Below are positions 59,097 through 64,000 of a DNA stretch of 64,000 bases, piece after piece. Made by a program: the position numbers and the translations under genes. Location of the stretch: NCBI GenBank assembly GCA_002286855.1, contig NRSV01000075.1, positions 98,434 through 162,433 on the forward strand. Direction: 5' to 3'. Below the pieces are notes generated by a model that searched no databases, was not told the DNA's origin, and saw only the letters and a list, made by a program, of their open reading frames with translations. The stretch's first letter is position 1. Every line of letters starts with the position of its first letter. This stretch comes from Bipolaris cookei (taxonomy: Eukaryota; Ascomycota; Dothideomycetes; Pleosporales; Pleosporaceae).

Positions 59097-60529
59097 TCAC
59101 CACCTGTCCACTCCTGACCCTCCTGACAAGACAGTGTTGAAAAAGTTGCCATCGACCCCGCCCCCATAACTGCCACCGGGGTATCCACCACCGCCTCCGT
59201 ATCCGCCCATGGCGCTCATGCGGTTTTTACCTTGGTTCTTTCCATGTTCTACAATAGAACTCTTACGACCAAATTCCTTGGCCGCCGATACCGAGTTTGT
59301 AATAGATGCCAGCAAGTTGACCAGTTGGACATCAGAAGCCTCTTGCTGAGATTCGAGGGTAAAAGCAGTAGCGTCTGGAGGGGCAAGAATGTTGATTCGA
59401 GCGAGCATAGCGGAAATGCTGCGAAGAATTGAATGATTTAGAGGCAATGGATGTTGCTCGTCTAGTGTAGGATTGACTGGGAGCGACGCATCGGACAGAT
59501 ATGACGGTGGAAGGGAGTTGAGGTAGGCGCGGAGCAGAGCTATACGTCGACCAAGCATACGAATAGCGTTCATCTTTGCTGTAAGGGTGGACAATACTAA
59601 AGGTCGGTCAGCACTTCTATATCATGTTCACAGTCTTGGGGATGGACTTGCTCTCTTCGTCATCTGCGCTCAGAATCTGTGACTCCTCGATTGGAGCATC
59701 TTCTGCCATCTTCTCCTTCTCTTTCTGTTTGCCTCGCGTGCTTCGTTTTCCAGCATCCTCTTCATTCGCTAAAGCCTCGGCACTCGATACTGGAACGTCG
59801 ACTGAGCCCTCGACCGCAGTTGCGTTTCCTCCACCACGGGCGACAAAGTCTACAGATATCATCTCGGCCTCGCCAGTCTCAATAGAGTATACTAGCTCCC
59901 GGAACTTGGTTGACTTTGGCTGTACCGCGCCATCGACATCCATGACCTTATCGTTCGGTTCGCTCGACGTGCTGACAGAGACGGATTCGTAGACTGTAAG
60001 TGGCAATTTTCCAGCAGCAGTTTCCTCAGAGAAGGCATTTTCGGGGTGGAAGAGAACAAGTAATGGTGATTCGGTATAGACTTCAGATATCCGTGAATGT
60101 ATGGGAAGAAGGTGCGGCTCGGGGCCAGAGGAGGGACCGAGGGTGAACCATCCGACGATGTCGAGTTGGGGCTCTTTGTGTACATCCTTGACTGCCATCT
60201 CCGTAAGCGTCCGTTTGGGAATACCTGTCAGGAGCATGGGGGCACGGCTTACAATCTTCGATCCGCTTGCTGAACCAATCGTCATCGAGCGTTGTTTCGC
60301 CGTCCTCGTTTAACTGGAGTTTTGCTTGGAAAGCGACCTCCATGGTGATGTTCTGTCCATCTTGTGCCCCCAATATGGCACCGACTACTGGCCCTGTCTG
60401 CTGTCGTAGTGTGTGCCGTGTTACACAATCGGTTATTGTGAGGAGGACTAGCGGGTGAAGCTGGACTGTGGGACTGGCGTCAGAGGCGCGGGTGGTTGAA
60501 ACAAGCGGGTTTCCCAATGATTCCGCCAT
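59097..60529 (-). CDS. CSN6: COP9 signalosome complex subunit 6
   Basis: Non-catalytic MPN-domain subunit of the signalosome that removes NEDD8 from cullins. Exons 60,253-60,529, 59,652-60,191 and 59,097-59,596; 438 residues. Start MAESLGN; MPN core VQLHPLVLLTITDCVTRHTL and TGPVVGAILGAQDGQNITME, then, after intron 1, FKDVHKEPQLDIVGWFTLGP. The JAMM metal ligands are absent, as expected. Second half: ILSTLTAKMNAIRMLGRRIA. The C-terminus is Gly/Tyr-rich. Intron 1 is 61 bases (GTAAGC ... GGCAG). Intron 2 only keeps the frame if a GC donor (A|GCAAGT) is used with acceptor TTTAG. An upstream in-frame ATG at 60,587 exists but the family start is at 60,529. Confidence 0.88.
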
Positions 60530-61065
60530 TTTTGCTGTGCACACAGGGTGACTTGTCTGATGCACACACTGGGGGGTCTGGAGGGGCAATTAGAAGTTAA
60601 AGGTGGAGGTAGAGGTGCAAGGCAATGGCGGCGGTATCGTCAATGGTGGGGAGCTTGCTAGGCTGCAGCTCCTATAGTTCGTGGGGTTACGCCAAGCCGC
60701 TAATAGTGGAGCTCTAGCAGGCAACTAGACTACTACTACGTAACGCGATTCTGTCAACTACAACCAAGCTCCTCACGATTTCATCCATTGCTCCTTAATT
60801 GCTCATCATTTATCATATTATCCAGTTTAGTACAAACTGGAAGCTTTCCTTCGTAAAACTTTACCGTAGTTGATATCCCAAGATACTCTACTCCGGATGC
60901 GTACAAAAAAGAAGCGAGTGGTATCTCAGTCTTAAACAGAATCCCAAAATTATCCTGTGAACGCCCGGCTACAACCTGTAGCCATCCCATTACATCTCCA
61001 AGCAGTCTCTAATACCCATAATGTTTCTTGAAGAAAAAATGTACACAATTTCAGGTCGGACGTAT
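60530..61065. other. intergenic
   Basis: No gene supported. A 69-codon minus-strand stretch (60,781-60,990) lacks any sign of coding. Confidence 0.55.
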
Positions 61066-62514
61066 TTACATCTCAACAAGGACCTTGACGACCAGGTTAC
61101 CGTCCTTGTCCATGGTCTTTCCGGCGAGCTCGAAAGCTTCTTTGGTTGAAGCGAGGCCATGGTATCTTATCGCAAATATTAGCTGCTGTTCTGCGCTTAT
61201 GCTGTAGAATTACTCACCTGTGCGTAATCATGTTGTCGAGGCTCGGGAGGACACCTGCGGACAGGATCTTGATACCTATTGGGTAGGTGTTTGCGTATCG
61301 GAAAATCCCGATGATATCGACTTCTTTCAGATGTGATGCTGACATGGGAAGAGTTTGGATCGGAGTGCCCATACCGACCATGATCAGCTTGCCGCCGGGT
61401 CTGGTTGCCTGCGGGTTGATTAGCATTGGTTCTACAGCAACTCCAAGGATTCACTTACATAAAGTCCTGCTTGCATGCACACCTCCTTACCGGTGCAGTC
61501 AAAAGTCACATCGGCGCCTTCAAAGTCAATCTCGTTCAGCGACGCAATCTGCATAATGTCTGCAGCAAGCTCCTTTGCAGCAGCAAACTGCCCCGCGCCT
61601 TCGGTTGATTGTGTTTGTGCAGTCACGATGTAACCTTTATTCGCAAAGCCGTTCGCCAGAGCATAATTTATGCGTCCATAATCGATGTCGGCAATGACAA
61701 CCGTTGTGGCACCAGACACCTTGGCCATGGCAGCAGTCAGAAGACCAACAGTACCTGCACCGAAGACAATTGCAGTGTCACCCTGCTCAATCTGAGCTCT
61801 CCTAGTTGCATGGATCGCAACAGAAAGAGGCTCTAAGAGCGCGGCCGACTCCATGGACACGTGTGAAGGGAGTCTGATTAGGGTTGTCAGCTAAGGCTCG
61901 GACTTCGGGTCGATCATGCATAACATACTTGTGGCACCATTTTGCAGGATGGTTGATGCGCTCCTGAAGGGTCCCCTGAAAGTGAGGCACGGATTTGGCA
62001 CTACTTCGGAACCTCATCTTAGGGCACAGGTTGTAGCGGCCCCTCTGGCAGGACCTGCAGTTATCACACGGCACACCAACCTCGAGTGCAACGCGGTCGC
62101 CAATCTGGTAACCAGTGACATTATTGCCGATGGCCACAACAATCCCAGCAGACTCGTGGCCTAGCGATAAAGGCTCACAAGCCTGCAGATCGCCATTGCG
62201 GAACTTGCTGTAGTATGAGCAATCACTCCCGCACAGCCCGGTGGCTTTGATAGCGATCTGGAGTTCATTGGCGGCGGGATCTGAGATTGTTCGAGTTTCC
62301 TATTTGAACCTGTCAGCCTGCCGTCTCGGATATTCGTTATATACGAATGACACCCCCACGGGCAGTGGGTAGGCGTGGGGTGGGATAACGAAAGCGGAAG
62401 GCATACCAACCGCAAATCCCTTGGCCCATGCAAGACGGACGCTACGACGGCCGAAGACTTTGTGTAGTGCCTTGCTGGGATTGGGCAGATATCTGCTAGA
62501 GCTGAGGGCGCCAT
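61066..62514 (-). CDS. zinc-dependent sorbitol/xylitol-type dehydrogenase
   Basis: Medium-chain dehydrogenase that oxidises polyols with NAD. Exons 62,407-62,514, 61,929-62,299, 61,459-61,873, 61,218-61,408 and 61,066-61,165; 394 residues, all phases closing and donors GTATG, GTATG, GTAAG and GTGAG. Catalytic zinc ligands Cys59 (GLCGSD), His84 and Glu85 (LGHES); structural zinc cysteines 114, 117, 120 and 128 (PCDNCRSCQRGRYNLC). NAD fold GAGTVGLLTAAM with VIADIDYGR, the Asp suggesting NAD over NADP. Ends KVLVEM. Polyol specificity (sorbitol, xylitol or arabinitol) is not decided by sequence. The N-terminus (about 20 residues) is longer than in yeast. Confidence 0.92.
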
Positions 62515-63986
62515 TACGTGAAAAATATAAAAGTAGTGAGAGATGTGGCAATGGTACAAGAAAAGGAGAAGGAGAAATGACTAGTAGGAGCCCACCCCAC
62601 GGGAGCGTGGAGGCTGATATACTTGTTGAGGAGACGCGTTTCGATCAATAGTAAATGGGCGCGCGCTGGGCTTGCCTCAGATTCGTGCATCGGCGAGATA
62701 ATGGCATCGCACGAGAGGACACTTGAAGGTTCCACGTCATTTGCTAGGTGGCTCAATCTGGCGGGACAAGCAAGGTCAAGGGTGGACAACCAAAAACTAC
62801 TTGGTACGGTAGCCTTTGTCTAGTCATTTCTTCATACCGTTACTCTGGTAGTATACGTGAGGCTAGATCGTCTTGTGGGTACGCCACGGAGAGCATGTGC
62901 AATTCGACCGAAGAGCTAGCGGCAACTGGTCTTGGCCCGTCTGAACTCGTTCTGCCGAATCAACAGCTACCAACGGCCGGAGCATGCATACACAGGATGC
63001 GATATATGAGCAGTAGTCATATTGTGGTGTCTACTGTGGACGGGCCTTTTGGTAATGCCCGTCTATCAGAGACGAAACTGGCGTTGTGAAGCGGCGATAA
63101 GGCACTCTGCGCAGCTGTGGAGCTTGCCTTCAAAGGTTCCGTTGGGATTACTTTGAGTGGATCAGTCCGTTCTTGTGGCCCTGTCGCTGCATGGATCCCT
63201 GGATGATATGCAGGAAACATCAGCCTGATATGCGGGCTGTCCTGTGTCGAGGGTGCCAGCCGTCAAGCCATATCTCCATAATAGGTCTTCCGGGAACCCC
63301 AGTGCAACGTCAGTGCTGGACTCCCAGGGCCTATCTGCCGACGGAAGAATGCGAACGTTGACTGGCTAGAATACTTGGATGGGTTTCCAGAAGATCTTTG
63401 GAAGCACCCTGGAGCAATCAAACCTCCTGGGATATAGTAGTGTCCTAGTACTTAATAGTACGAACGACTCACAATCGACCGCGCGCCTCCTCGCTAAGAG
63501 TCTCGGTAAGGCAAGATGTTTATCCTATAGCGTGCTACCTTAGGGGATGCTAGGGCAACAGTGTGTGGTCAAAACCCGTTGGCTGGATGTCGGCTTATAG
63601 TAGGTTGGACGTGCGCAACGGTGCACCTACCATGGAGCAGCTACTAGTTCAACGAAAGTCATGAACTCGCGACCGACTTGTCGGAACAAGAAGACGTACG
63701 TAAGGCTTCTTATCGGAGCGACTCCAGAGTCAACTGCACAAACGACTGGCCAAAGGCATATCAACCAGCTACCAGCTGCAGCTGCGACCGAGGAGCGGCC
63801 ACCAACGGCCAAGGGGATTTGACATGTGCCACTAGCTTCTGCATGAACATGACGAGAAGGCACCGATAACACAGTGCAATGCTTTGCCGGATCTGCCAAT
63901 CCGACCGAAACATAAGGTTGAGCATGGTCCATCAGCAATCGAGAGGAACAACGGTGATCGTGGCCGCATGGTAGGAACCACTAGAC
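62515..63986. other. 1.5 kb without supported gene
   Basis: The first 130 bases are the presumed dehydrogenase promoter. The remainder has mixed GC content and open stretches on both strands without domains or splice logic. Confidence 0.5.
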
Positions 63987-63998
63987 GGGGGGGGGGGG
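63987..63998. other. run of 12 G at the right edge
   Basis: Homopolymer at the last bases of the window; the mirror of the C run at 42,513. Confidence 0.8.
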
Positions 63999-64000
63999 TG

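Noticed and set aside
60781..60990. 69-codon minus-strand frame
   Set aside because: Too short, no conserved pattern, and it sits in the spacer between two well-defined genes.

Overview
The window is two unrelated pieces of one filamentous ascomycete joined end to end. Positions 1 to about 42,512 are AT-rich mitochondrial DNA read with TGA as tryptophan; the tryptophan tRNA at 35,522 has anticodon UCA, which fits. A run of 34 C at 42,513-42,546 separates this from GC-richer DNA with ordinary short nuclear introns (42,547-64,000). The cox1-cox2 fusion, the block nad6-V-K-G-D-S-W-I-R-S-P-rnl and the nuclear gene types suggest a dothideomycete, probably Pleosporales. That placement is inference.

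Mitochondrial part, minus strand (1-23,988): one continuous coding unit, cox1 followed in frame by cox2 and leaving the window at the left edge, cut by 14 introns. I could place all exon borders so that the phases close: 13 exons carry cox1 plus the start of cox2, and two more continue cox2. Exons of 15, 15, 18 and 23 bases lie between introns of 1-3 kb. The introns are mostly group I, with P, Q, R and S core motifs visible. They hold 16 LAGLIDADG or GIY-YIG homing endonuclease frames and one GIY-YIG remnant, several fused to the upstream exon.

Mitochondrial part, plus strand (27,596-42,042): two near-identical tRNA-Arg genes, rns, a broken LAGLIDADG frame between two copies of what looks like the rns 3' end, tRNA-Leu, Tyr and Asn, nad6, ten tRNAs, rnl with one GIY-YIG-bearing group I intron, then tRNA-Thr and two tRNA-Met. 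Scattered everywhere are short GC-rich palindromes and AT-flanked hairpins in several families. They sit in spacers, inside rnl and inside endonuclease frames, usually adding codons without breaking the frame.

Nuclear part: Mediator subunit 20 (minus) diverges from a GH47 alpha-mannosidase (plus). Then come an NmrA-like NAD(P)-binding protein (plus), a DUF3445 haem-type protein (plus) converging on a class B flavin monooxygenase (minus), a gene-poor 3.4 kb, a low-complexity fungal protein (plus), a small membrane protein (minus), COP9 signalosome subunit 6 (minus) and a zinc sorbitol/xylitol-type dehydrogenase (minus). They form no evident cluster. The join itself, right beside the Med20 stop codon and inside a normally continuous mitochondrial tRNA cluster, is the first thing to test: it may be an assembly chimera rather than a real transfer of mitochondrial DNA to the nucleus.
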